Below the pieces are notes generated by a model. It ran no database searches. It saw only the letters and a program-made list of their open reading frames with translations, and was not told the DNA's origin. DNA of 11,796 bases from an uncultured Clostridium sp. (lineage in GTDB: Bacteria; Bacillota; Clostridia; Lachnospirales; Lachnospiraceae): the NCBI GenBank assembly GCA_900551225.1, contig URUZ01000137.1, positions 1 through 11,796 on the forward strand. The letters are read 5' to 3'. Below, in pieces: positions 1 to 6,644 of this stretch. Position numbers and translations under genes: made by a program. How positions within the stretch are numbered: position 1 is the stretch's first letter; every line of letters starts with the position of its first letter.

Positions 1-79
1 GTCCCCTCATTTTGCACTGCCGGAGCCTAAGAATTACTAATGCGCTTCCACACGCCCCCGAACCATCCGGCCCCACCCC

Positions 80-1105
80 CTATATATTCTCCCGTATCTT
101 AATAGAAGTCTCCGTATACTGGATCGCCTCATCCGGCCTCACCCCAGTCGTCAGATAATCAAACATCAGCTTCACCGGCCGTGAACCCTGCTGGAAGGGC
201 TGCTGGCATATCGTGGCGGCGATAATGCCGCGCAGCACCAGCTTTCTGGTCTTTTCAACCGCATCAAAAGATATGATCTTGATCTTCCCCTCCTTATGGA
301 GATCCAGCACAGCCCTGCAGCCACCATACACGCCGGCCGCTGTGAAATACAGTGCATCCATGTCTGGATATTGATTGATCAGGTCACAGGTTGCTTTATA
401 ACTCTTGAAATCATCATCATGGTTCGCCGTGGTATCCAGAATCCGAATCCCCGGATACTGTTCATGGATCGTGTCCAGAAAACCGTTGATCCGCTCTGAA
501 TGGCACAGGATCAGATTGGAGCCTGTCACAATGCCCACCTGGGCCCTGCCGCCTGTAATCAGCCCCATCAGGCCGCCGGCCGTGCAGCCGCCCTCATAGT
601 AGTTGCTTCCCACATAGGCAATCCGCCTGGAATTAGTGATATCTGTGTTGGTGGTGATGGTGGGAATCCCCATATCGGCCAGCTGGCTGATCTTATCTAT
701 GATCTCCGGCGAGTTGTAGGGCGAAATCACCAGCCCGTGGATGCCGGAATCCAGCAGAGAATCAATGGCGTCCAGCTGTGCCTGGGGATCAAAAACGGTA
801 CTCCGGATCATGATGGTGCAGCCGTAGCCTGCCAGCTTGACCTGCTGGTACTCAACACCTGCCACCACATCCTGAAAGAACATATTACCGTTCTCAACAC
901 CGAACAGCAGCACCCCGATGGTGATCTTTTTCTTCTGCGAGGCCAGGGCAAGGGCCGCTTTATTGGGCTGGTAGTTCAGGGAGCGGGCGATTTCCTTAAT
1001 CTTTTTTGCCGTATCCGCATTGACGGAACCGCGGTGGTTCAGAACACGGTCTACGGTTCCTCTTGAAACGCCGGCCAGAGCGGCTATTTCCTTTAAGGTT
1101 GTCAT
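80..1105 (-). CDS. LacI-family transcriptional regulator, probable repressor of the divergent pentose operon
   Basis: DNA-binding repressor of the LacI/GalR family, 341 residues from the chosen start, the usual length. Residues 4-23 form the helix-turn-helix (LKEIAALAGVSRGTVDRVLN), followed by the rest of the headpiece and a hinge near residues 47-58 (PNKAALALASQ). From about residue 61 a periplasmic-binding-protein-like sensor domain begins (ITIGVLLFG) and runs to the end. An in-frame ATG five codons upstream (1120) lacks a ribosome binding site, whereas AAAGGA lies six bases before the ATG at 1105, so 1105 is preferred. It is transcribed away from the xylulokinase operon, and operator-like repeats lie between the two, so it most likely controls that operon and perhaps itself. 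The effector is not readable from sequence; a pentose or pentose derivative is inferred from context. The family call is firm, the target and ligand are not. Confidence 0.93.
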   Translation of the reverse strand: MTTLKEIAALAGVSRGTVDRVLNHRGSVNADTAKKIKEIARSLNYQPNKAALALASQKKKITIGVLLFGVENGNMFFQDVVAGVEYQQVKLAGYGCTIMIRSTVFDPQAQLDAIDSLLDSGIHGLVISPYNSPEIIDKISQLADMGIPTITTNTDITNSRRIAYVGSNYYEGGCTAGGLMGLITGGRAQVGIVTGSNLILCHSERINGFLDTIHEQYPGIRILDTTANHDDDFKSYKATCDLINQYPDMDALYFTAAGVYGGCRAVLDLHKEGKIKIISFDAVEKTRKLVLRGIIAATICQQPFQQGSRPVKLMFDYLTTGVRPDEAIQYTETSIKIRENI

Positions 1106-1147
1106 ATGGAGTCCTTTCATCGTCTGAGGGATTGATACAATACCTTA

Positions 1148-1177
1148 AGGATACCATGATCCCAGCTTTTTTGTCAA
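1148..1177 (-). promoter_or_regulatory. Predicted sigma-A promoter for the LacI-family regulator
   Basis: On the minus strand a perfect -35 box TTGACA occupies 1177-1172. It is followed after 18 bases by TATCCT at 1153-1148, which matches the -10 consensus at four of six positions. The -10 box is preceded by TGG, giving an extended -10 motif. Transcription would begin near 1141, leaving a leader of roughly 35 bases before the start codon at 1105. The left operator-like motif lies about nine bases upstream of the -35 box. This is a pattern match only. Confidence 0.6.
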
Positions 1178-1185
1178 ACAATATT

Positions 1186-1196
1186 GCGTGCACGTG
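1186..1196. promoter_or_regulatory. Left operator-like site (GCGTGCACGTG)
   Basis: The 11-base sequence GCGTGCACGTG contains the perfect 8-base palindrome CGTGCACG (1187-1194). The same 11 bases recur in inverted orientation at 1322-1332. A palindrome of this kind with central CpG character, in the space between a LacI-family gene and its divergent operon, fits a LacI-type operator. It sits just upstream of the regulator's -35 box. The palindrome is shorter than most LacI-family operators, so it may be an auxiliary site. Confidence 0.5.
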
Positions 1197-1232
1197 TTAA
1201 TTATAAAAAACATCATTTTTAATTTGAAATAA

Positions 1233-1246
1233 ATGTAAAATTACAT
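1233..1246. repeat. Short inverted repeat ATGTAA-AA-TTACAT
   Basis: Two perfect 6-base arms separated by two bases lie in the AT-rich middle of the divergent control region, about 28 bases upstream of the xylulokinase -35 box. It could be a binding site for a second, possibly global, regulator. In DNA this AT-rich, such a palindrome can also arise by chance, and no known consensus was recognised. Confidence 0.25.
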
Positions 1247-1273
1247 AATAAATCGTTAATAATAAAATTTTTA

Positions 1274-1302
1274 TTGACTAATTTAACTAATTATGTTAGT
1301 GT
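1274..1302 (+). promoter_or_regulatory. Predicted sigma-A promoter of the xylulokinase operon
   Basis: TTGACT at 1274-1279 matches the -35 consensus at five of six positions. After 17 bases, TAGTGT at 1297-1302 is a weak -10 box, but TGT directly before it (1294-1296) makes an extended -10 element that can compensate. The predicted start of transcription is near 1309. The spacer contains a 9-base-period direct repeat (ACTAATT at 1277-1283 and 1286-1292). The right operator-like palindrome begins about ten bases after the predicted start, where bound repressor would block transcription. No other good promoter was seen before the later plus-strand genes, so this probably serves the whole operon. 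Confidence 0.55.
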
Positions 1303-1318
1303 GTGTTCAAGAGAGTAT

Positions 1319-1332
1319 GTGCACGTGCACGC
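1319..1332. promoter_or_regulatory. Right operator-like site (GTGCACGTGCAC palindrome)
   Basis: Positions 1319-1330 form a perfect 12-base palindrome, GTGCACGTGCAC, centred on CG as is usual for LacI-family operators. Its minus-strand reading across 1332-1322 is identical to the 11-base motif at 1186-1196. It lies just downstream of the predicted transcription start of the xylulokinase operon and upstream of its ribosome binding site, a classical repressor position. The assignment to the adjacent regulator is an inference from proximity. Confidence 0.6.
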
Positions 1333-1357
1333 TATTTACAAAAAAAGGGGGATGGAT

Positions 1358-2827
1358 ATGTTATTTGCAGGTATTGATCTGGGCACTTCATCTGTAAAAT
1401 TGCTGCTGATGGATGACCAGGGAAAGATTTTAAATGTGGTTTCCAGGGAGTATCCGCTGTATTTCCCAAATCCTGGATGGTCGGAGCAGAATCCTGAGGA
1501 CTGGTATGAGAAAACCATGGAGGGCATGAAGGAGCTTCTGAAGGGATATAACAGGGCGGAGGTAGCGGGAATCGGTTTCGGCGGACAGATGCACGGCCTT
1601 GTGATCCTGGACTCCGGGGACCGGGTGATCAGGCCGGCGATCCTGTGGAACGACGGGAGAACAGTGGAGGAATGTGATTATCTGAACCAGGTGATTGGCA
1701 TGGATAAGCTTTCGGCGTATACGGCCAATATCTCTTTTGCAGGATTTACAGCTCCCAAGCTGCTGTGGGTTAAGAATAAGGAGCCGGAGAATTTCGCCCG
1801 GATTGCGAAGATTATGCTGCCCAAGGATTATCTGGCCTACAGGCTGACCGGAGTCCACTGCACGGATGTGTCCGACGCCTCCGGTATGCTGGTCTTTGAT
1901 GTGAAGAACAGAACCTGGTCCAAGGAGATGATCAGCATCTGCGGCATACGGGAAGAGCAGCTGGCCAGGATCTATGAGAGCTATGAGGCTGTGGGAACAC
2001 TGAAGCCGGAGATTGCCGGAGAGCTGGGGCTGTCCCCTGAGACAGTGGTGGCTGCCGGAGCCGGGGACAATGCGGCGGCAGCGGTAGGCACGGGAACCGT
2101 GGGGGACGGCAGGTGCAATATCTCCGTGGGCACCAGCGGAACCATTTTCATCTCATCTGAGAAGTTCGGGGTGGACCCCCACAATGCCCTTCATGCCTTT
2201 GCCCATGCGGACGGTCACTATCACTTGATGGGCTGCATGCTGAGCGCTGCATCCTGCAACAAGTGGTGGATGGAGAATATACTGGACACTGCGGATTACA
2301 GCGGGGAACAGGCGGATATCGGCGGGCTGGGAGAGAATCATGTCTATTTCCTGCCCTACCTGATGGGGGAGCGCTCCCCCCACAACGATCCCTTTGCCAG
2401 GGGAACCTTCATAGGCATGACCATGGACACCACCCGGGCAGATATGACCCAGGCGGTGCTGGAGGGAGTGGCCTTCGCCTTCAGGGACTGCCTGGAGGTG
2501 GCAAAGAGCCTGGGCATCCCCATAGAGCGGACCAAGATCTGCGGCGGAGGGGCTAAGAGCAGGCTCTGGGTCAAGATCATCGCCAATGTGCTGAACCTGA
2601 AGGTGGACCTGCCGGAGACAGAGGAGGGCCCCGCCTTAGGAGGGGCTATGCTGGCGGCCGTGGCCTGCGGGAGATATGGCAGTGTGACGGAGATTGCGGA
2701 CCGGTTGGTGAAGGTGGCCTCCACCACTGAGCCTGATCCCGAACTGGCAGAGAAGTACGAAGCCCATTACCGCCGGTTTAAAGAGATTTATCCGGCCTGC
2801 AGAGCGCTATATAAAAAAATCGTTTAG
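1358..2827 (+). CDS. xylB: Xylulokinase (FGGY carbohydrate kinase)
   Basis: Phosphorylates D-xylulose to D-xylulose 5-phosphate with ATP in the cytoplasm, the entry into the pentose phosphate or phosphoketolase pathway. It has 489 residues, normal for XylB. The N-terminal FGGY half opens with the phosphate-binding motif GIDLGTSSVK (5-14, with D7). It carries the substrate-side motif GQMHG (76-80) and LWNDGR (96-101). AAGAGDNAAAAVGTG (232-246) holds the probable catalytic base D237. The C-terminal half has NISVGTSGT (254-262), YLMGERSPHNDP (334-345) and the nucleotide-binding CGGGAKS (395-401). AGGGGG at 1346-1351 lies six bases before the ATG at 1358. An ATG at 1352 abuts the ribosome site and a TTG at 1274 is the -35 box itself, so both are rejected. 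It is the first gene of the operon. Close relatives acting on L-xylulose or L-ribulose cannot be wholly excluded. Confidence 0.93.
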   Translation: MLFAGIDLGTSSVKLLLMDDQGKILNVVSREYPLYFPNPGWSEQNPEDWYEKTMEGMKELLKGYNRAEVAGIGFGGQMHGLVILDSGDRVIRPAILWNDGRTVEECDYLNQVIGMDKLSAYTANISFAGFTAPKLLWVKNKEPENFARIAKIMLPKDYLAYRLTGVHCTDVSDASGMLVFDVKNRTWSKEMISICGIREEQLARIYESYEAVGTLKPEIAGELGLSPETVVAAGAGDNAAAAVGTGTVGDGRCNISVGTSGTIFISSEKFGVDPHNALHAFAHADGHYHLMGCMLSAASCNKWWMENILDTADYSGEQADIGGLGENHVYFLPYLMGERSPHNDPFARGTFIGMTMDTTRADMTQAVLEGVAFAFRDCLEVAKSLGIPIERTKICGGGAKSRLWVKIIANVLNLKVDLPETEEGPALGGAMLAAVACGRYGSVTEIADRLVKVASTTEPDPELAEKYEAHYRRFKEIYPACRALYKKIV

Positions 2828-2835
2828 AGATTGCA

Positions 2836-2888
2836 GCGTGCCCGGGCTGCCGGCCGCAGAACCCACTGGGCCGCCGCGGCCCGGACGC
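2836..2888 (+). other. GC-rich folded intercistronic segment after xylB
   Basis: The gap of about 110 bases after the kinase stop can form an outer stem: GCGT (2836-2839) pairs with ACGC (2885-2888) and CCGGGC (2842-2847) with GCCCGG (2879-2884), with a two-base bulge. Inside it CTGC/GCAG and CCC/GGG form small arms. A competing hairpin is GGGCCG-CCG-CGGCCC at 2868-2882. No T-run follows, so it is not a standard intrinsic terminator. It may affect mRNA processing or stability. Folding was judged by eye. Confidence 0.35.
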
Positions 2889-2937
2889 ACACCGGACAGA
2901 GATATCAGGCACTATATCACAGTACAGGGGGAAAATG

Positions 2938-3558
2938 ATGAAAATATGGAACATAACCGATGACCGGTTCAGGCAATATGGCCGGGAGATAACTGGGATT
3001 AACTGGGAAATGCTGCTGGCCGCCATGGAAGCGGTTGAAATCCCGGAGGGTGTAATCTATGAGCCGTCCGTGCCGGAATTGGAGGCCACGCCTGTATATG
3101 AGGCGCTGCGGGACCGGGTATTCGGGGAACTGCCCATCCAGATCGGCTACTGCAACGGACATAATGATCTGCTGAACGCAGTGGAATACCACAGAAGCTC
3201 CGAAGTCAATGTGGCCGCCACCGACCTGATTCTCCTTCTGGGAAAACAGCGGGATATCGGGGAGGACTTTACATATCAGACGTCCCTGGTGGAAGCCTTC
3301 TTCGTTCCGGCGGGAACCGGGGTGGAGCTGTACGCGGATACCCTCCACTACGCTCCGTGCAGCGCCGGCGAGGGCGGATTCAAGGATGTGATTGTGCTTC
3401 TGAGGGACACCAATCTGCCTCTTGAGAGGAGCCATGGGGGCGGTGAGGACAGCCTGCTGGCAGCCCGGAACAAATGGCTGATCGGACACAGGGACGCCGG
3501 ACTTGGGGAGGGCACCCACCTTGGCCTGACAGGCGATAATATATCGGTGAGAAATTAA
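2938..3558 (+). CDS. DUF4867 family protein, cupin-like, function unknown
   Basis: A soluble protein of 206 residues without signal peptide or membrane segment. The motifs QIGYCNGHN (68-76), EYHRSSEVN (83-91), LILLLGKQ (97-104), VEAFFVPAGTGVEL (118-131) and TLHYAPC (135-141) resemble my recollection of the DUF4867 family, which occurs in sugar loci of Firmicutes. The order His/Glu motif, then PAG, then a later His resembles a cupin barrel; H75, H85, E89 and H137 are possible metal ligands. AGGGGG (2926-2931) is six bases before the ATG at 2938 and only three before an adjoining ATG at 2935, so 2938 is slightly preferred. Its place between a pentose kinase and a ketol isomerase suggests action on a pentose, for instance as an isomerase, epimerase or mutarotase, but no activity can be assigned from the sequence. 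Confidence 0.8.
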   Translation: MKIWNITDDRFRQYGREITGINWEMLLAAMEAVEIPEGVIYEPSVPELEATPVYEALRDRVFGELPIQIGYCNGHNDLLNAVEYHRSSEVNVAATDLILLLGKQRDIGEDFTYQTSLVEAFFVPAGTGVELYADTLHYAPCSAGEGGFKDVIVLLRDTNLPLERSHGGGEDSLLAARNKWLIGHRDAGLGEGTHLGLTGDNISVRN

Positions 3559-3605
3559 AATGCAGATATAAACAACAGTAACATAACAGAATGGAGGAGA
3601 GAACA

Positions 3606-5096
3606 ATGGAGAATATTCCAGCAGTAAAAGTGGGAATTGTGGCTGTCAGCCGCGACTGTTTCCCGGAGTCATTGTCAGTGGGCAGAAGAAAAGCCCTGGT
3701 GGAGGCCTATGAAAAGGCTTACGGCAAGGGGGATATCTATGAATGTCCCATCTGCATTGTGGAGAGCGAGATTCACATGGTTCAGGCCCTGGAGGACATA
3801 AAGAGGGCTGGCTGTGACGCGCTGGCAGTATATCTGGGGAATTTCGGCCCTGAGATTGCGGAGACCCTGCTGGCCAAACATTTCGACGGGCCGGTGATGT
3901 TCCTGGCGGCGGCGGAGGAATCCGGCAGCAGCCTGATCCAGGGGCGGGGAGACGCCTACTGCGGTATGCTCAATGCCAGCTACAACCTGAAGCTGCGCAA
4001 TGTGAAGGCCTATATACCAGAATATCCGGTGGGAACCGCCGCAGAGTGCGCTGACATGATCCACGAGTTCCTGCCCATCGCCAGGGCGGTGGCAGGGCTT
4101 TCACAGCTGAAGATCATCAGCTTCGGTCCCCGCCCAACCAACTTCCTGGCCTGCAATGCGCCCATCAAACAGCTCTACAACCTGGGCGTTGAGATAGAGG
4201 AGAACTCGGAGCTGGATCTGTTCGAGGCCTTCCACAAACATGACAATGACCCCAGGATTCCCCAGGTGGTGAAGGACATGGAGGAGGAGCTGGGCGAGGG
4301 GAACCAGAAGCCCGAGATCCTTCCAAGGCTGGCCCAGTATGAACTGACCCTTCTGGATTGGATCGAGGCCCACAGAGGATACAGAAAGTACGTGGCCATC
4401 GCCGGTAAATGCTGGCCCGCCTTCCAGACCCAGTTCGGCTTTGTACCGTGTTATGTCAACAGCCGGCTGACGGGGCGGGGTATCCCGGTTTCCTGTGAGG
4501 TCGATATCTATGGGGCGCTCAGCGAATTCATCGGGACCTGCGTCAGCCAGGATGCAGTGACCCTTTTAGACATCAACAACTCAGTACCCGCGGATATCTA
4601 CGAGGAAGATATAAAGGGCAGATACCCTTACACCCAGAAGGACACCTTCATGGGCTTCCACTGCGGCAACACCAGCTCCAAGAAGCTGTCCTTCTGCTCC
4701 ATGAAGCATCAGCTGATCATGGCCAGAAGCCTGCCGGAGGAGGTGACCCAGGGGACTCTGGAGGGGGATATCGTTCCTGGAGATATCACATTCTTCCGGC
4801 TTCAGAGCACGGCGGACGCCAAGCTGAGAGCCTATGTGGCCCAGGGGGAGGTGCTGCCTGCCGCCACCCGTTCCTTCGGCGCGATCGGCATTTTCGCCAT
4901 CCCGGAGATGGGCAGATTCTACAGGCACGTGCTGATTGAGGGCAACTACCCCCACCACGGCGCCGTGGCCTTCGGACATTTCGGGAAGGCCCTCTATGAG
5001 GTATTCAAGTACATAGGCGTCCAGGCGGAGGAGATCGGCTTCAACCAGCCCAGGGGCATGCGGTATCAGACGGAGAACCCCTACGGGCAGTTTTAA
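3606..5096 (+). CDS. L-fucose/L-arabinose isomerase-family protein, candidate pentose isomerase
   Basis: Cytoplasmic aldose-ketose isomerase of the FucI-type fold, 496 residues. An N-terminal region (about 7-170) has the VGIVAVSRDCFPESL start and LAVYLGNFGPE (73-83). A middle region includes SFGPRPTNFLACNAP (172-186) and IAGKCWPAFQTQFGFVPC (265-282). The C-terminal region ends with IEGNYPHHGAVAFGHFG (444-460). By analogy with FucI, whose metal ligands are Glu, Asp and His, candidates here are E298 in CEVDIYG, D322 in LLDINNS, and H450 or H451. GGAGGAG (3593-3599) lies six bases before the ATG at 3606; the ATG at 3591 overlaps that site and is rejected. Family members act on L-fucose, D-arabinose, L-arabinose or related sugars. 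Here, beside xylulokinase and beta-xylosidases and with no XylA, it may make D-xylulose from D-xylose, or L-ribulose from L-arabinose. The family call is firm, the substrate is not. Confidence 0.85.
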   Translation: MENIPAVKVGIVAVSRDCFPESLSVGRRKALVEAYEKAYGKGDIYECPICIVESEIHMVQALEDIKRAGCDALAVYLGNFGPEIAETLLAKHFDGPVMFLAAAEESGSSLIQGRGDAYCGMLNASYNLKLRNVKAYIPEYPVGTAAECADMIHEFLPIARAVAGLSQLKIISFGPRPTNFLACNAPIKQLYNLGVEIEENSELDLFEAFHKHDNDPRIPQVVKDMEEELGEGNQKPEILPRLAQYELTLLDWIEAHRGYRKYVAIAGKCWPAFQTQFGFVPCYVNSRLTGRGIPVSCEVDIYGALSEFIGTCVSQDAVTLLDINNSVPADIYEEDIKGRYPYTQKDTFMGFHCGNTSSKKLSFCSMKHQLIMARSLPEEVTQGTLEGDIVPGDITFFRLQSTADAKLRAYVAQGEVLPAATRSFGAIGIFAIPEMGRFYRHVLIEGNYPHHGAVAFGHFGKALYEVFKYIGVQAEEIGFNQPRGMRYQTENPYGQF

Positions 5097-5152
5097 GGGA
5101 CACGTAAATGGGCGGAGGCCCTGTGAAAATAATAAAAAAGGAGAAGACATTT

Positions 5153-6533
5153 ATGAAGAAAAGAGGTTTAGCGGTACTTTTGGCAGCAGTTATGGCAGCC
5201 AGCAGCCTGGCGGCTTGTTCCGGCGGATCAGGTACGACCGCCACGGCGGCGGCCACGGCAGCGCCGGCAGAGGAATCAAAAGCAGGTGATACACCCACGG
5301 AAGCAATAGGGGGGGGGGGGTATAGATGACCTGACAGAGGAAGAGATTACCCTGACCGTATGGCATATTGCCATTGATGAGAAACGCCACCAGACAGTGA
5401 CCAACGCCATGAACCGTTTCATGGAGAAATATCCCAACATCAAGATTGTGGATGTGGCCAATGAGAATGATCCCTACAAGACTAAGCTGGCTACAGCCAT
5501 GGCGGCCGGTGAGGAACCTGACATTTTCGTATCCTGGGGCGGAGGCTGGCTGGAATCCTTTATTGATGAGGGCAAGGTCCTGGACATTGACGATTGGGTT
5601 AAGGGAATTGAAGATGAGTATTATGAGTCCGCTTTAAGCCTGTTCCAGATCAAGGGCAAGAACTATGCGCTGCCTTACTCCTGCGGACCAGCCCCTGTGT
5701 ACTACAACAGACAGATCTACGCGGACCTGGGACTGGAAGTACCTAAGACCGTAGCAGAGCTGGAAGCCAATTGCGATAAGATCAAGGAGGCGGGGATCAC
5801 TCCCTTTGCCCTGGGCAACTCCAGCCAGTGGCCGGGTGCGCTGACATTTATCTACCTTTCTCTGCGTGAAGGCGGCAAGGACGCATTTTTAAATGCCTAT
5901 AACCGCGAGAACGGCGGAACCTTTGAGGACGAGAGCTTCATCAAGGCGGGCCAGACCATCCAGGACTGGGTGAACAAAGGCTATTATCCCGAGGGCTGTA
6001 ATGCCATCAACTATGACACAGGCGGCTCCCGCATGCTGTTCTACAGCGGCCAGGCAGCACACATTGTACAGACCAACGGCATGTTCTCCAACTGCCTCTC
6101 CGAAGCCCCCGAGTTCTATGATAACAACCTGGGAATCTTCAATTACCCTGTAATCGAGGGCGGCAAGGGGACCGACAAGGAGATTCTGGGCGGCGGAAAT
6201 GCTTACTCCATCTCAGCCTCCTGCAAATATCCCAAGGAAGCCTTTGAGCTGATCCATATGCTGACCAACAAAGACTTTGGACAGGACAGCGTTGACATCG
6301 CAGGCGTTATCACAGGCGCAAAGGGCGTCACCATGCCCAATGAGCTGACCCAGGCCGCGGACGATATGATCAGAAATGCGGATTACATCCAGAATTTCTA
6401 CGATCAGTTCCTGCCGGCGGATATGGGAGCGCTCCACAAACAGACCACCTACGACTTATTCGGACTGACCACCACACCGGAGCAGGCTGCTGCGGATATG
6501 GAGGCTCTGGCGAAGAAATCACTGGATCAGTAG
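5153..6533 (+). CDS. Sugar ABC transporter solute-binding lipoprotein, frame broken at a poly-G tract
   Basis: Extracellular family 1 solute-binding protein that would capture the oligosaccharide and pass it to the permeases downstream. Residues 1-22 are a lipoprotein signal: a KKR start, a hydrophobic core and lipobox LAAC with C22 as the lipidated residue, then an Ala/Thr/Gly-rich linker. The mature domain begins with LTVWHIAIDEKRHQ and contains EEPDIFVSWGGGWLESFIDEGK and ALPYSCGPAPVYYN, typical of sugar-binding proteins. As given, the first part ends at TGA 5327-5329 after reading IGGGGYR, while the mature domain is in another frame. Removing one G from 5309-5320 joins them as IGGGGIDDLTEEE and gives 459 residues, a normal length. 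AGGAG (5139-5143) precedes the ATG at 5153. A GTG at 5397 has no ribosome site, so a separate second gene is unlikely. Everything else in the gene looks intact, so this is not an ordinary decayed pseudogene. Confidence 0.82.
5309..5320 (+). repeat. Homopolymeric run of twelve G inside the binding-protein gene
   Basis: Twelve consecutive G separate the linker of the lipoprotein (ending ATA, Ile52) from the mature domain (ATA GAT GAC at 5322 onward). With 12 G the frame closes at TGA 5327-5329; with 11 (or 8 or 14) the protein is continuous. Such a run is prone to polymerase slippage and also to sequencing miscounts. It lies in a flexible linker, where variation in Gly number would not disturb folding. 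Confidence 0.9.
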
Positions 6534-6544
6534 TTCCATGATTT

Positions 6545-6564
6545 CGGTCGGATTGAATTGACCG
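6545..6564 (+). other. Small hairpin after the binding-protein gene
   Basis: CGGTC (6545-6549) pairs with GACCG (6560-6564) across a 10-base loop, and a U-G and a U-A pair can extend the base. It begins 11 bases after the stop codon and precedes the stronger hairpin at 6576-6618. Alone it is weak. Confidence 0.3.
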
Positions 6565-6575
6565 GATAGCATGGG

Positions 6576-6618
6576 AAGGGCACAGGCAGTAATCTGCAGA
6601 TCACCTGTCTGTGCCCTT
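6576..6618 (+). promoter_or_regulatory. Strong intercistronic hairpin between binding-protein and permease genes
   Basis: AAGGGCACAGGCAG (6576-6589) is complementary to CTGTCTGTGCCCTT (6605-6618) over 14 pairs, with a single G-U. The 15-base loop contains the perfect palindrome ATCTGCAGAT (6592-6601). The stem is followed by only TC TGC ATTTT, not a solid T-run, so it is more likely a 3' stabiliser or leaky terminator than a complete one. Hairpins at this point are well known in binding-protein-dependent operons, where they favour high binding-protein levels over permease. The permease ribosome site lies about 14 bases downstream. Confidence 0.65.
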
Positions 6619-6644
6619 TCTGCATTTTGAGAGGAGGAATCTTA

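Noticed and set aside
1..79. Possible gene end or terminator to the left of the regulator
   Set aside because: No open frame with recognisable features and no convincing stem with a T-run were found on either strand of this short stretch.
500..1066. Open frame of 188 codons on the plus strand opposite the regulator
   Set aside because: It lies wholly antisense to a clear LacI-family gene, has no recognisable domain and no convincing ribosome site.
1248..1261. Possible catabolite-responsive element (cre) around AAATCGTTAA
   Set aside because: It has the central CG and some flanking A/T matches, but lacks the outer TG and CA positions expected of a cre site.
1274..1357. TTG-initiated extension of the xylulokinase
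   Set aside because: The TTG is part of the predicted -35 box. The extension has no ribosome binding site and adds residues not found in XylB, whereas the ATG at 1358 has a well spaced AGGGGG.
2917..3606. Open frame of 229 codons on the minus strand opposite the DUF4867 gene
   Set aside because: It is a shadow frame of a GC-rich gene. The plus-strand protein has family-like motifs and a good ribosome site, and this one shows no domain.
4581..5150. Open frame of 189 codons on the minus strand opposite the isomerase 3' end
   Set aside because: It is antisense to conserved FucI-family motifs and has no recognisable protein features.
5397..6533. Separate gene starting at a GTG for the mature part of the binding protein
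   Set aside because: There is no ribosome binding site, and coding similarity continues upstream in the same frame back to the poly-G tract. The signal peptide belongs to the same protein in the other frame.
6576..6640. Complete rho-independent terminator ending the operon after the binding protein
   Set aside because: The stem is strong, but the following bases lack a continuous T-run, no new promoter is evident before the permeases, and the downstream genes are functionally linked.
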